Source: Muribaculaceae bacterium (GTDB taxonomy: Bacteria > Bacteroidota > Bacteroidia > Bacteroidales > Muribaculaceae). From it: a stretch of 57,302 nucleotides of DNA. The stretch is from the NCBI GenBank assembly GCA_017443765.1, contig JAFSYB010000088.1, positions 1 to 57,302 on the forward strand, read 5' to 3'. Shown here piece by piece: positions 27,101-34,812 of the stretch (its first letter is position 1; each line of letters opens with the position of its first letter). Made by a program: the position numbers and the translations under genes. The notes under the pieces are model-generated. The model saw nothing but the letters and a program-made list of their open reading frames with translations. It was not told the DNA's origin and searched no databases.

Positions 27101-27917
27101 GAAGGCCGCCATCATTCGTGAGAAAGGCATCAACGGCGACCGCGAGATGGCCTACGCGCTCTACCTGGCCGGCTTCGATGTGCGGGACGTGCACACCACC
27201 GACCTGATGAGCGGGCGCGAGACACTCGACAACGTGAGCATGATTGTCTTTTGCGGAGGGTTTTCCAACAGCGACGTGCTGGGCTCGGCACGCGGCTGGG
27301 CAAGCAGCTTTGTGTGGAACCAGCGCGCGCGGCAGGCGCTTGAGCGGTTCTATGGCCGCCCCGACACCCTGAGCCTGGGAATCTGCAATGGCTGCCAGCT
27401 GATGATGGAGCTGGGGCTTGTCGATGCGCAAGGCGCAATGCCCAATGCGCAAAACCGCAAGAAGCACTCCCTCCCCGCCATGCAACCCAACGACTCGCGC
27501 AAGTTCGAGTCGCAATACCTCGATGTCGTCATTCCGGCCAACAAGTCGGTGATGCTTGGCGCGCTGTCGGGTGCCCGCCTGGGCATTTGGGTGGCGCACG
27601 GCGAGGGAAAGTTCGAGCTGCCCGAACCCACTGGCGACTACCAAGTGGTGGCGCTGTATGCCTACGATCGATATCCGGGCAATCCCAATGGCTCGCTGAA
27701 CAGCGTGGCCGGCATTGCCTCGGCCGATGGCCGCCACCTGGCAATGATGCCACACCTGGAACGCGCTATCTTCCCATGGCAGTGTGCCTGGTACCCCGCC
27801 GAACGACGCAGCGACGAGGTCACTCCCTGGCTCACCGCTTTTGTCAACGCTCGACGCTGGATTGAGGAGAATGGCAGCAGGGCAACAAACCCTGTGACCG
27901 CCAAAAAACAGCTTTAA
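24162..27917 (+). CDS. purL: Phosphoribosylformylglycinamidine synthase (large, single-chain type)
   Basis: A 1251-aa enzyme for the fourth step of de novo purine synthesis: FGAR, ATP and glutamine to FGAM. The single-chain form carries an N-terminal PurS-like part, two AIRS-type ATP domains (SEHCRHKIFNG, KAETHNFPTTVEP, SIHDHGAGGHLNALSE) and a C-terminal glutamine amidotransferase with the nucleophile Cys1075 in LGICNGCQLM and WVAHGEGKF. The start is the ATG at 24162 (MIIFFKKEPHTVYAVSC); an in-frame ATG at 24090 would overlap the leader. A -7 box lies about 120 bp upstream. purH lies elsewhere in the window, so the pathway genes are scattered. Confidence 0.97.
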   Translation: MIIFFKKEPHTVYAVSCDHALGTDEITKLEWLLMGQRVDDISVDGTYVGPRREMVTPWSTNAVEITQNMALTGINRIEEFTRQQSRKPTFDPMLQNVYRTLDQAVFDVEAAPAPILSVTDIAAYNEQEGLALSGAEIAYLQALSQRLGRPLTDSEVFGFSQVNSEHCRHKIFNGTFIIDGQQMPQSLFQLIKRTSATNPNGLVSAYSDNVAFVEGPVIEQFAPVRGDTPSEFAVREVPSVLSLKAETHNFPTTVEPFNGAATGTGGEIRDRLGGGRASLPLAGTAVYMTAYPRTEASRPWELCVMAPRRWRYQSPEDILIKASNGASDFGNKFGQPLICGSVLTFENKDGLAYTAYDKVIMLAGGVGFAARRDAIKGEPQPGEKVVVMGGDNYRIGMGGGAVSSVNTGQYAGAIELNAVQRANPEMQKRVANVIRALAEQPENPIVSIHDHGAGGHLNALSELVEHTGGHIDMGALPVGDPTLSAKEIIGNESQERMGLVVNPADAPLIERIAQRERAPFYVVGETTGNGRFTFEQPDGQRPIDLKMSDMFGSSPKTVITDTTIERHHAKLRYEVSRLGEYIETVLQMEAVACKDWLTNKVDRSVTGRIARQQCQGEIQLPLSDCGVVTLDYTGTAGIATSIGHAPQAGLIDPAAGAQLAIAEALTNIVGADLAHGLRSVSLSANWMWPCHNDGQDARLYRAVKACSELACALGINIPTGKDSLSMTQKYGSRKVMAPGTVIISAAAPVTDVKKTVSPVVQNQASNLFYIDFSNGDLQLGGSAFAQSMGRVADVPPRLCEPDNLVRTFNAIQQLVQQQRLLAIHDVSAGGLVTTLLEMTFANSCGGLDIDLQAFGRSDIVRVLMAENPAVVIQVAQDDCHQVELRLSQDNVRCLYLGTVTRERSITIHHHGGDCQLSIDHLRDVWFRSSYLLDRRQSGLEHAQARFENYKHQPLRQRLPVSFTGSLSHLGLLRRHADTGVKAAIIREKGINGDREMAYALYLAGFDVRDVHTTDLMSGRETLDNVSMIVFCGGFSNSDVLGSARGWASSFVWNQRARQALERFYGRPDTLSLGICNGCQLMMELGLVDAQGAMPNAQNRKKHSLPAMQPNDSRKFESQYLDVVIPANKSVMLGALSGARLGIWVAHGEGKFELPEPTGDYQVVALYAYDRYPGNPNGSLNSVAGIASADGRHLAMMPHLERAIFPWQCAWYPAERRSDEVTPWLTAFVNARRWIEENGSRATNPVTAKKQL

Positions 27918-27982
27918 GGATAGGCTTGCCGAAACGCCATAACGCCAAACGAGCTTTCTTGGCATAGCTCCCGTTGCCCCCG

Positions 27983-28528
27983 ATGACCACCGAAGAAACC
28001 ATATCGATGCTCAAGCGCGAGTTTTTTGCCCGGCGCAATGGCGTGGTTGCCGATGTGCTGCGCCGTGCCGGCGACCCGCACGACTACATCATGGGCTGCC
28101 AGCTGGCCGACCTGTTGCAGGTCACTGCCGCGATGTCGTGCGATGCCGCCCTGGCCGAGTGCCTGTGGCGCGACGTGCGCCACCGCGAATGCCGCTTGGC
28201 TGCCATTCTGCTGCACCCCAAGGGCGAAATGACCTCCGGCACCGCACTGCGCTGGGCAAACGCCGTGGTCAGCCACGAGGAGGCCGACGTGCTCTGCCAC
28301 CGGCAATTACGGCACTGCACGTGCGCTCCCACGCTGTGGCGCAACCTGCTGAACAACGCCACGCACGAGCTGACCCAATACACCGCACTGCGCCTGCTGC
28401 AAGGACTGCTCGCCATCAACGCCGAGCACGACCGAGAAGACGCCCTGAACACGCTCAACAACTGCCAGCCGCCTTTCCCCTCAACCAAAGCATTATTGCA
28501 AGAACTCAAAGCCGACCTCGCCTCCTGA
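27983..28528 (+). CDS. Unrecognised helical protein (HEAT/DNA-alkylation-repair-like)
   Basis: A 181-aa predicted all-helical soluble protein without signal peptide or membrane segment. Alternating short helices (VVADVLRRAGDPHDYIMGCQ, ALAECLWRDVRHRECRLAAI, ELTQYTALRLLQGLLAINAE) resemble HEAT-type repeats of the DNA alkylation repair superfamily, but the similarity is weak. It contains several His and Cys residues without a clear metal motif. The ATG at 27983 is preferred to a TTG at 27974. It follows purL by 65 bp and may be read from the same transcript. Confidence 0.6.
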   Translation: MTTEETISMLKREFFARRNGVVADVLRRAGDPHDYIMGCQLADLLQVTAAMSCDAALAECLWRDVRHRECRLAAILLHPKGEMTSGTALRWANAVVSHEEADVLCHRQLRHCTCAPTLWRNLLNNATHELTQYTALRLLQGLLAINAEHDREDALNTLNNCQPPFPSTKALLQELKADLAS

Positions 28529-28589
28529 CACTCAACACGGCAATAACAATGTTTCCTGCAAATCGAGCGCGTATTCCACGATGTGTTCA

Positions 28590-28623
28590 TCTCTAAATTG
28601 CTTAGGCGGGTTCGATAGATTGC
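28590..28623 (+). repeat. Dispersed intergenic repeat (copy C)
   Basis: TCTCTAAATTGC at 28590-28601, followed by GGCGGGTTCGATAGATTGC (28605-28623). Both parts resemble copies A and B on the opposite strand. This is in the 335-bp gap between the helical protein gene and the lipoprotein gene. Confidence 0.4.
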
Positions 28624-28646
28624 ATCATATTATATAAAGAGTAGGC

Positions 28647-28796
28647 TCAGTCAATTATAGAGTCCGCCTTTGGGAAATGCTCGACTGCATGATAGTCTTT
28701 TTCAGGTTTGAATCGCTCCCAATGGTCGCTCTTTTTAGCCCATTGGTCGATTTGTACATTTAAAAAATGCAAATAGGGCAAAAAAATTTTGCGCAT
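28647..28796 (-). CDS. Short reading frame or gene remnant (49 codons)
   Basis: An ATG-to-TGA frame of 49 codons whose product has a convincing protein texture: IDQWAKKSDHWERF, then KPEKDYHAVEHFPKADSIID. It is rich in Trp, His, Lys and Glu, with varied codons. The first 15 codons overlap the promoter of the lipoprotein gene on the other strand, so only the C-terminal part may be genuine, as the tail of a lost gene. I recognise no family. It is more A/T-rich than its neighbours. Confidence 0.3.
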   Translation of the reverse strand: MRKIFLPYLHFLNVQIDQWAKKSDHWERFKPEKDYHAVEHFPKADSIID

Positions 28797-28818
28797 TAAA
28801 AAAATGGCTCTACTTTTG
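28788..28818 (+). promoter_or_regulatory. Strong Bacteroidota-type promoter of the lipoprotein gene
   Basis: TTTG at 28788-28791, exactly 19 bp, then TACTTTTG at 28811-28818. The ATG follows 45 bp downstream, after an A/T-rich leader typical of highly expressed Bacteroidota genes. Confidence 0.8.
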
Positions 28819-28863
28819 CACCGTTTTTGAATGTTTTATTAACTCCTTAAATTTATTATTTAA

Positions 28864-29412
28864 ATGAAAAAGTTATTGTTTGCTATTGCTGTTATCGCAG
28901 CTGTGAGCTTTGTTTCGTGCACTACCTGCACCAATGGTGATAATGGTAACACGACGGGTGCAGACAGCACCTTTACCATCGAGAAATTCACCGCCGATTT
29001 GGCTGCTGCCACCGACAGCGCCGTTGTCGACAGCCTGCTCAAGGTTGCCGATGCTCAGGTTGCCAAGCTCACCGCCGAGGGCGACAGCACCGCGCTGAAC
29101 GACTTGCTGGCCAAGATCCAGCAGGTTATCGCCGACAACAAGGAGAAGCTCGCCAACCTCAACATCACCGCCGCCGCGCTGCCCGAGAGCCTCAAGGCCA
29201 TGGGCGACAGCGTGTTCACTAACGTGGCCGACAAGGCTGCACAGGTGGGCGAGGAGCTGAAGGACGAGGCCGCTCAAAAGGTTGACGAGGCCGCTCAGCA
29301 GGTCAACGAGGCTGCCAATAAGGTTGCAGAGAAGGCCGGCGAGGGTGTTAACAAGGCCAAGGAAGAGGCCGCAAAGGCTGCCAACAAGGCTGCAGAGGCT
29401 CTGACCAAGTAA
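28864..29412 (+). CDS. Amphipathic, Ala/Lys/Glu-rich helical lipoprotein
   Basis: A 182-aa exported protein. The signal peptide ends in SFVSC with Cys19 as the likely lipid anchor. The rest is almost entirely alanine-rich helix with heptad and hendecad spacing. The last 70 residues repeat patterns like DEAAQKVDEAAQQVNEAANK and AKEEAAKAANKAAEA, as in apolipoprotein-like or LEA-like coiled proteins. A strong promoter and uniform codon use suggest high expression. An envelope-lining or stress role is inference, and no enzyme motif is present. Confidence 0.75.
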   Translation: MKKLLFAIAVIAAVSFVSCTTCTNGDNGNTTGADSTFTIEKFTADLAAATDSAVVDSLLKVADAQVAKLTAEGDSTALNDLLAKIQQVIADNKEKLANLNITAAALPESLKAMGDSVFTNVADKAAQVGEELKDEAAQKVDEAAQQVNEAANKVAEKAGEGVNKAKEEAAKAANKAAEALTK

Positions 29413-29472
29413 AGAACGCAAACCCATCAGCAACCCGCACCCGAACCGGGTGGGGAAAGCTGAACGCAAGCA

Positions 29473-29505
29473 AGGGGAGGCCATCGCGTGACGATAGCCT
29501 CCCCT
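29473..29505 (+). terminator. Strong hairpin after the lipoprotein gene
   Basis: AGGGGAGGC pairs with GCCTCCCCT, extended across one mismatch by ATCG/CGAT around a CGTGA loop. It lies 60 bp after the stop. There is no T-run, so termination or 3'-end protection is inferred. Confidence 0.55.
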
Positions 29506-29521
29506 AACTTGTGCTCGCCTT

Positions 29522-29741
29522 TCACGATGTGTAACATTCGGGTATCTGCTCCACGACCCAACGCGCGATATTCTCCGCAGCGTAATGCCACTCTGGGAAT
29601 ACCCGCAAAACCGTGTGTTTTGCAGATACTATCTTGTTCAAAGACTCCCGCCATGCCTCTTCGAGGTCTTTGCCCGTCTATCACACTACCGAGCCGACAC
29701 AGAAACACATGGTTTTGCAGGTGTCCCCTAATTTGAAGGTG
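29522..29741 (-). pseudogene. Frameshifted gene remnant, C-terminal end of an unknown protein
   Basis: Read leftward from 29677 to the TGA at 29522, 51 codons give a natural-looking C-terminus: TGKDLEEAWRESLNKIVSAK, HTVLRVFPEWHYAAENIARW, VVEQIPECYTS. Two stop codons (TAG, TGA) sit just before it. A second frame just upstream (29741 to about 29675) reads NHVFLCRLGSVID and could be the preceding part after a +1 shift. No family was recognised. A further short protein-like piece (ITRYDVIGYAGRVDSCGS) lies on the other strand at 29864-29920. The whole 631-bp gap 29413-30043 thus looks like decayed coding DNA. Confidence 0.4.
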
Positions 29742-30008
29742 TTAACACAAAAACATACCCTTTATCAGTAGATGCTCGTTAAGGTCTTGTATAATTGCGT
29801 TTGGTGTTTTATTTTCTCAGAATAAATCTTTGCATCTCGGCGATAATTCGCCAGTAGCATCCTATCACGCGCTACGACGTGATTGGCTATGCGGGGCGCG
29901 TGGATTCCTGCGGCTCTTGAGCAAGCAGCAGCCACTTTTTGTGAGCATTTATGCTTTCATATTTTTCATTTGTTGCCCTGTTTCGGTCAATAATGCTGCC
30001 ACGTCTTG

Positions 30009-30039
30009 TTTGCTATTTCGTATTTTTGCACTAACTTTG
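30009..30039 (+). promoter_or_regulatory. Bacteroidota-type promoter of the C10 peptidase, near-leaderless
   Basis: TTTG at 30009-30012, exactly 19 bp, then TAACTTTG at 30032-30039, with the ATG at 30044. The transcript would start at or next to the ATG. A second TAnnTTTG (TATTTTTG, 30021-30028) lies upstream without a matching -33 box. Confidence 0.65.
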
Positions 30040-30043
30040 CAGC

Positions 30044-32410
30044 ATGAAACGAATTTATCTCTCACTGCTGCTGGCTGCTATGATTGTGGCGGCAGCCGAT
30101 GCCGAGTCGCTCACCGCCGTGCAGGCGCAGGGAGTGGCCACGCAGTTTATTCAATCGCGCACGTCGCGCCAAGCCCCGGTGCAGGGGAGTGCGGCACAGC
30201 TCATGCTGGCTCACGAGGCACTGTCGCCAAACGGCACCCCCGACTACTATGTGTTCAACCGTGGCGCTGACGGCGGCTACATTGTTGTGGCCGGCGACGT
30301 CGCCGCACTGCCCATTTTGGGGTTTGCCGACGAGGGGACGTTCTGCCTAGACAGCCTGCCCGCCAATGCCCGCTGGTGGCTCGGTGAGTTGCAGCGCGAG
30401 GTGCAGTATGCCCGCCAGCTGGGGGCTGCTCCACGGCAGATGCCCGTGCTTTCCTCCAGTGTGTCGCCCATCATGAAAACCGTGTGGAACCAAGGCGCTC
30501 CCTACAACGACAAGTGCCCCACCTACAATGGCGGCAGCAGCCGGGCGGTGACGGGCTGCGTGGCAACGGCTGTGGCGCAAATCATGAAGGTGCACAACTG
30601 GCCGCCGTTGGGCGAGGGCAGTGTGACCTACGACTGCAATGTGAATGGCGAAGCGGCAACCACGCTCACGGCCGACTTTGGCCAGATTCCTTTCAACTGG
30701 GACGCCATGCGCAACAACTACAGTTTTGGCCGCTCCACTGAAGCCGAGAAAGCCGCCGTGGCCGACCTCATGAGCGCCGTGGGCATTGCCACCGAGATGA
30801 TGTACGGCGCCTCGAGCGGCACCTATTCCATCAAGGCTTTCAACGCTCTGCGCGACTATTTCCATTACGACCACGGCATGACGTTCTGCCTGCGCGACTT
30901 CGTGCCACTCGACCAGTGGGAGCAGCTCATTCGCGATGAGCTCGACGCGGGGCGACCCATCTACTATGCCGGCCAGTCCGATTCGGGAGGACACGCCTTT
31001 GTCATCGATGGCTATAACACCAACAATTATTTCCACCTCAACTGGGGGTGGGGCGGTCGCAGCGACGGTTACTTTGCCGTGAGCGCCCTGAACCCGTCGG
31101 CAATGGGCGGATCGGGGTTTAACAGCGGACAGGAGGCCATCATGGGCATCCAGCCCGACTGCGGCGGCAGCACGGTGACGCACCCCATTGAAGGCTATAT
31201 GGCCGACTTTGGTGTCAAGGTGTCCAGTGCCCGACGCGGACGCGAAGTGGCGCTGTCGATGCGGAACTACACATTCCTGGGCGAGGGCGAGATTGACCAG
31301 GTGGATTTCGCCGTGGCTGTCATGGATGCCGCGGGTGCACAGCAGCTCGACCTGCTGCACGTCACCACCGAGCACCTGCAAAAGGGACTTACCTACTATT
31401 TCAGCGACGATGAGCCCATCAGCATCACATTGCCGCGCTCGCTCTCCGATGGCACCTACCGCCTTGTGGCCATGTACAGCCTCGACGGCATGGCCACGGT
31501 CAAGCCCTTTGTGCGCAAAGCCGACAGCCCGGGATATGTGCTGATGACTGTCAAGTGGGGCCGAGCAACCTTTGGGGGCGAAACGATGCCTGTGGGCACC
31601 CCGGTGCTGATGTCGACGCTCACTCCCAAGGCCGCCACCATGCCTGCCGATGACGTTCAGGCCGAGGTGGTGGTGAAGTCCGACGCCGGAATCTACGATG
31701 GCTCATTCATTATGCAAGTGCTGCGCAAGACGCCCAATGGCGCGTTCACAACGCTGGCCAAAACTTCAACCCCAGTGGCTTTTGCTCATAATGGCGAGCA
31801 GAAGGTGGTCGCGTTCAGCACCAAGGTGAACGCCGCCGTGGGCGACACTTGTTATCTGGCCTTGACCGAGCCTGTGCGCACCGACACCGTGGCGTTTGTG
31901 ATTGGCGATTGGCCCGTGCCGTTGCCGGTGATCATTGCTCCCAACGACGACGACATGGTGTACTTTGGCTACATTGTCACCAACCAGACCTATGTGGAAA
32001 CGCTCACTATCCGTGGCGAGAACATCAGCGGCTCGCTTTCGCTGGCCATTGCTGGCCGTGATGCCGACCGCTTCAGTGTCACCCCGGCCACAATCACTCA
32101 GGCCAGTGCCGTAGCTGGCGCCAAGGTGAACATCAAGTACAGCGCCCTGGCGTTGGGAAATCACGAGGCGGCTCTTGTGATTAGCGGCGGCGGCTTGGAG
32201 CAGCAAGTCACTATTCCGTTGATAGGCGCGTCGTTCATGCAGGGCGATGTGAACTGCGACGACGCGGTGGACATCGACGATGCAAACGTACTCATCAACA
32301 TCATTCTCGGCAAGCAAGACAACGAGTGGCTCCGATTGACCGACCTGAACGGTGACCGCGTGGTCGACATCGAAGACCTTGACGTGCTCATCAACCTGTT
32401 GCTACGGTAG
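30044..32410 (+). CDS. Secreted C10 (streptopain-like) cysteine peptidase with dockerin-like tail
   Basis: A 788-aa exported protease. The signal peptide (MKRIYLSLLLAAMIVAAADA) is followed by a pro-domain (YIVVAGDVAALPILGFAD) and the C10 catalytic domain: nucleophile Cys172 in AVTGCVATAVAQIMK, catalytic His317 in GGHAFVIDGYN, and the supporting LNWGWGG. A long beta-rich region follows. The last 57 or so residues hold two Ca-binding-type repeats (GDVNCDDAVDIDDANVLINI and LNGDRVVDIEDLDVLINLLL), a dockerin-type-I-like module common at the ends of Bacteroidota surface proteins. C10 enzymes in Bacteroides and Prevotella digest host or dietary proteins. The target here is unknown. Confidence 0.92.
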   Translation: MKRIYLSLLLAAMIVAAADAESLTAVQAQGVATQFIQSRTSRQAPVQGSAAQLMLAHEALSPNGTPDYYVFNRGADGGYIVVAGDVAALPILGFADEGTFCLDSLPANARWWLGELQREVQYARQLGAAPRQMPVLSSSVSPIMKTVWNQGAPYNDKCPTYNGGSSRAVTGCVATAVAQIMKVHNWPPLGEGSVTYDCNVNGEAATTLTADFGQIPFNWDAMRNNYSFGRSTEAEKAAVADLMSAVGIATEMMYGASSGTYSIKAFNALRDYFHYDHGMTFCLRDFVPLDQWEQLIRDELDAGRPIYYAGQSDSGGHAFVIDGYNTNNYFHLNWGWGGRSDGYFAVSALNPSAMGGSGFNSGQEAIMGIQPDCGGSTVTHPIEGYMADFGVKVSSARRGREVALSMRNYTFLGEGEIDQVDFAVAVMDAAGAQQLDLLHVTTEHLQKGLTYYFSDDEPISITLPRSLSDGTYRLVAMYSLDGMATVKPFVRKADSPGYVLMTVKWGRATFGGETMPVGTPVLMSTLTPKAATMPADDVQAEVVVKSDAGIYDGSFIMQVLRKTPNGAFTTLAKTSTPVAFAHNGEQKVVAFSTKVNAAVGDTCYLALTEPVRTDTVAFVIGDWPVPLPVIIAPNDDDMVYFGYIVTNQTYVETLTIRGENISGSLSLAIAGRDADRFSVTPATITQASAVAGAKVNIKYSALALGNHEAALVISGGGLEQQVTIPLIGASFMQGDVNCDDAVDIDDANVLINIILGKQDNEWLRLTDLNGDRVVDIEDLDVLINLLLR

Positions 32411-32429
32411 TGCAGTTTCAATATCGGAT

Positions 32430-32468
32430 AACAAGGAAGCCACCCCAATGCGGGGTGGCTTCCTTGTT
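32430..32468. terminator. Bidirectional terminator between the C10 peptidase and EF-G2 genes
   Basis: A perfect 17-bp stem (AACAAGGAAGCCACCCC with its complement) and a 5-nt loop lies between two convergent genes. The A and T bases at the stem ends serve both directions. Confidence 0.8.
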
Positions 32469-32487
32469 AAGGTGTGTGGGCAGGGGG

Positions 32488-34650
32488 TTAATCCTCGTCC
32501 TGCTTCGACTCCTCGTATTCCTTGAGCAGCTGGGCCTGCACATCGGCGGGCACGAGCTCGTAGCTGGCAAACTTCATGCTGAACGAAGCACGTCCACCCG
32601 TGATGGAACTCAGTGCGGTGGAGTAGCTGGCCATTTCCTTCAAAGGAATCTTGGCCTTGATTTTCTCAAGCCCATTCTCGCTCGACATGTCCATCATGAT
32701 GCCGCGACGGCCTTGCAGGTCGCTCTGCACACCACCCATGCTGTCGCTGGGCAGCAGGATTTCCACATCGTAAATCGGCTCAAGCACCTTGGGATTGGCA
32801 TCGCGGAAGGCGGCGCTGAAAGCGTTGCGTGCAGCCAGGCGGAACGAAATCTCGTTGCTGTCCACCGGGTGCATCTTGCCGTCGTAGATACACACGCGCA
32901 CGTCGCGGGCATACGAACCCGTGAGCGGACCCTGCTCCATGCGGTCCATGATACCCTTGACAATGGCGGGGATAAAGCGTGCATCGATGGCTCCACCCAC
33001 GATGCAGTTGTAAATCACCAGGTTGCCGCCCCACTCCAAGGGAATCTCCTGCTTGTCGCGGATGCTCATCTTGAACTCCTGGTTGCCGAACTTGTAGGTG
33101 TCGGGTTCGGGGTCGCCCTCGCGGAACGGTTCCACAATCAGATGCACCTCGCCAAACTGACCCGAGCCACCCGACTGCTTCTTGTGGCGGTAGTCGGCAC
33201 GGGCAGCCTTGGTAATCGTCTCGCGGTAAGGAATCTTGGGCTCCTGGTACTCCACTTGCAGCTTCTCGTTGTTCTCGATGCGCCATTTGAGCGTGCGCAG
33301 GTGGAACTCGCCCTGACCCGAGATAATGGTCTGCTTGAGTTCCTTGGAGTTCTCGATGAGCCACGTGGGATCCTCCTCGTGCATGCGGTTCAGAATCGAG
33401 CCCAGCTTCTCAATCTCGCTCTCGTTGAGCGGGCGAATGGTGCGCTGGAACTTGGGAGCGGGATACTCGATAAAGTCAAAGATGTAGTCCACACCCTTGT
33501 CGTTCAGGGTGTTGCCGCGGCGCACGTCTTTCAGCTTCACTGTGGCACCCAGGTCGCCGGCAGCCATCTCCTCAACGTTCTCGCGGGTGAGGTTGCCGCG
33601 CACGGTGTTGATGATGGTGATGCGCTCCTTGCTGCCGCGGTTGGCGTTGGTCAGGTCGGTTCCGCTCTTGAGCGTGCCGCTCATCACCTTGAAGTAGGAC
33701 ACCTCGCCAATGTGCGGCTCGATGGTGGTTTTGAAGAAGAACAGGCTCAGCGGGCCGTTGGGGTCAACCTTGACCTCGTTGCCTTCGGTGTCGGGTGTGC
33801 CGGCCACATCGCAGGGCGACGGGGCAATGGCGGCAATCACCTCAAGCATGCGGTCCAGGCCCATCTCTTTCTCGCCGCTGATGCACAGCAGGGGAATGAA
33901 GCTGCCGTCGAGCAAGCCTTTCCGCACGCCCTCGATGGTCTCTTCCTCGCTGAGCTCCATCGTTTCGAGATATTTCTCCATCAGTGCCTCGTCGTTCTCG
34001 GCGGCCATCTCCAGCAGGTTGGCCTTGAGCTCCTCGGCACGGTCGGCAACGCTGGCGTCAATGTCGGTCACAGTGGCCTTGCCGCCATCGGCACCGTAGT
34101 TGTACTGCTTCATCGACAGCAGGTCAACAATGGCCTTGAAGCCGGGGCCGCTCGACACCGGGAACTGAATGGGCACCACCTTGGTGCCGTAGGTTTCCTG
34201 CAGCTGGTTCAGCACATTGTCGAAGTCGGTCTTCTCGGCCTCCATCTTGTTGATGGCCATCATCAGCGGCTTGCCAATGCGGCTAACGGTGCGGAACTGG
34301 TTCTGCGTGCCCACTTCCACGCCGTACTGGCCGTCAATCAGCATCAGGGCGGTGTCGGTCACGTTCAGGGCCGTCACCACGTTGCCCACAAAGTCGTCGC
34401 TGCCCGGGCAGTCGATGAAGTTGATTTTCTTGCCTGCGGCCTCGGCATAGAACAGTGTGGAGAACACGCTGTAGCCGTATTCTTTCTCCACGGGGAAGTA
34501 GTCGCACACGGTGTTGCCGGCATCGATGGTGCCGCGACGGTTGATGGCACCACACTCGTGGAGGATGGCCTCGGCGAGTGTGGTTTTACCCGAACCCTTG
34601 CCGCCAAGCAAGGTGATGTTCTTGATTTCGTTAGACTTGTAAATCTTCAT
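32488..34650 (-). CDS. fusA2: EF-G paralogue (EF-G2 type) with altered GTPase motifs
   Basis: A 720-aa translation-factor-like protein with the full EF-G domain order (G domain, II, III, IV with GGSGQFGEVHLIVEP, and V with SDLQGRRG). The G1 loop is GGKGSGKT (16-23). The G3 motif reads DCPGSDDF (80-87), with Ser84 where EF-G has the catalytic His (DTPGHVDF). G4 is NKME (134-137) instead of NKxD, and switch I lacks the RGITI motif (YGYSV). A Bacteroides EF-G2 without GTPase activity is reported to sustain translation during starvation and to aid gut colonisation, and this protein fits that type. Function here is by analogy. It is not next to str-operon ribosomal genes. Confidence 0.9.
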   Translation of the reverse strand: MKIYKSNEIKNITLLGGKGSGKTTLAEAILHECGAINRRGTIDAGNTVCDYFPVEKEYGYSVFSTLFYAEAAGKKINFIDCPGSDDFVGNVVTALNVTDTALMLIDGQYGVEVGTQNQFRTVSRIGKPLMMAINKMEAEKTDFDNVLNQLQETYGTKVVPIQFPVSSGPGFKAIVDLLSMKQYNYGADGGKATVTDIDASVADRAEELKANLLEMAAENDEALMEKYLETMELSEEETIEGVRKGLLDGSFIPLLCISGEKEMGLDRMLEVIAAIAPSPCDVAGTPDTEGNEVKVDPNGPLSLFFFKTTIEPHIGEVSYFKVMSGTLKSGTDLTNANRGSKERITIINTVRGNLTRENVEEMAAGDLGATVKLKDVRRGNTLNDKGVDYIFDFIEYPAPKFQRTIRPLNESEIEKLGSILNRMHEEDPTWLIENSKELKQTIISGQGEFHLRTLKWRIENNEKLQVEYQEPKIPYRETITKAARADYRHKKQSGGSGQFGEVHLIVEPFREGDPEPDTYKFGNQEFKMSIRDKQEIPLEWGGNLVIYNCIVGGAIDARFIPAIVKGIMDRMEQGPLTGSYARDVRVCIYDGKMHPVDSNEISFRLAARNAFSAAFRDANPKVLEPIYDVEILLPSDSMGGVQSDLQGRRGIMMDMSSENGLEKIKAKIPLKEMASYSTALSSITGGRASFSMKFASYELVPADVQAQLLKEYEESKQDED

Positions 34651-34744
34651 TTATCAGTGAATTAAATAAAATTTGTTGTTCTTTCGCATTGCAAAATGAG
34701 TGTCCGAAACCTGTCGGGGTTGCGGTCACACACATTTCAGCCCA

Positions 34745-34752
34745 CAAATTTA
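34745..34752 (-). promoter_or_regulatory. Probable -7 box of the EF-G2 gene
   Basis: Read leftward TAAATTTG, about 95 bp upstream of the EF-G2 ATG, with no ideal -33 box. In Bacteroides the EF-G2 gene is activated by a Crp-family regulator. The half-site TGTGA (34728-34732 read leftward) is present, but no full palindrome is seen. Confidence 0.4.
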
Positions 34753-34812
34753 GTGATAATTTGCGAAACGCGAGGCAATATGCGGCGTTTACGATTAATA
34801 ATTTATATTTTT

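Noticed and set aside
32410..34665. 751-codon open frame antisense to the EF-G2 gene
   Set aside because: Same cause; the composition is His/Leu/Val/Gly-rich and no domain is visible.
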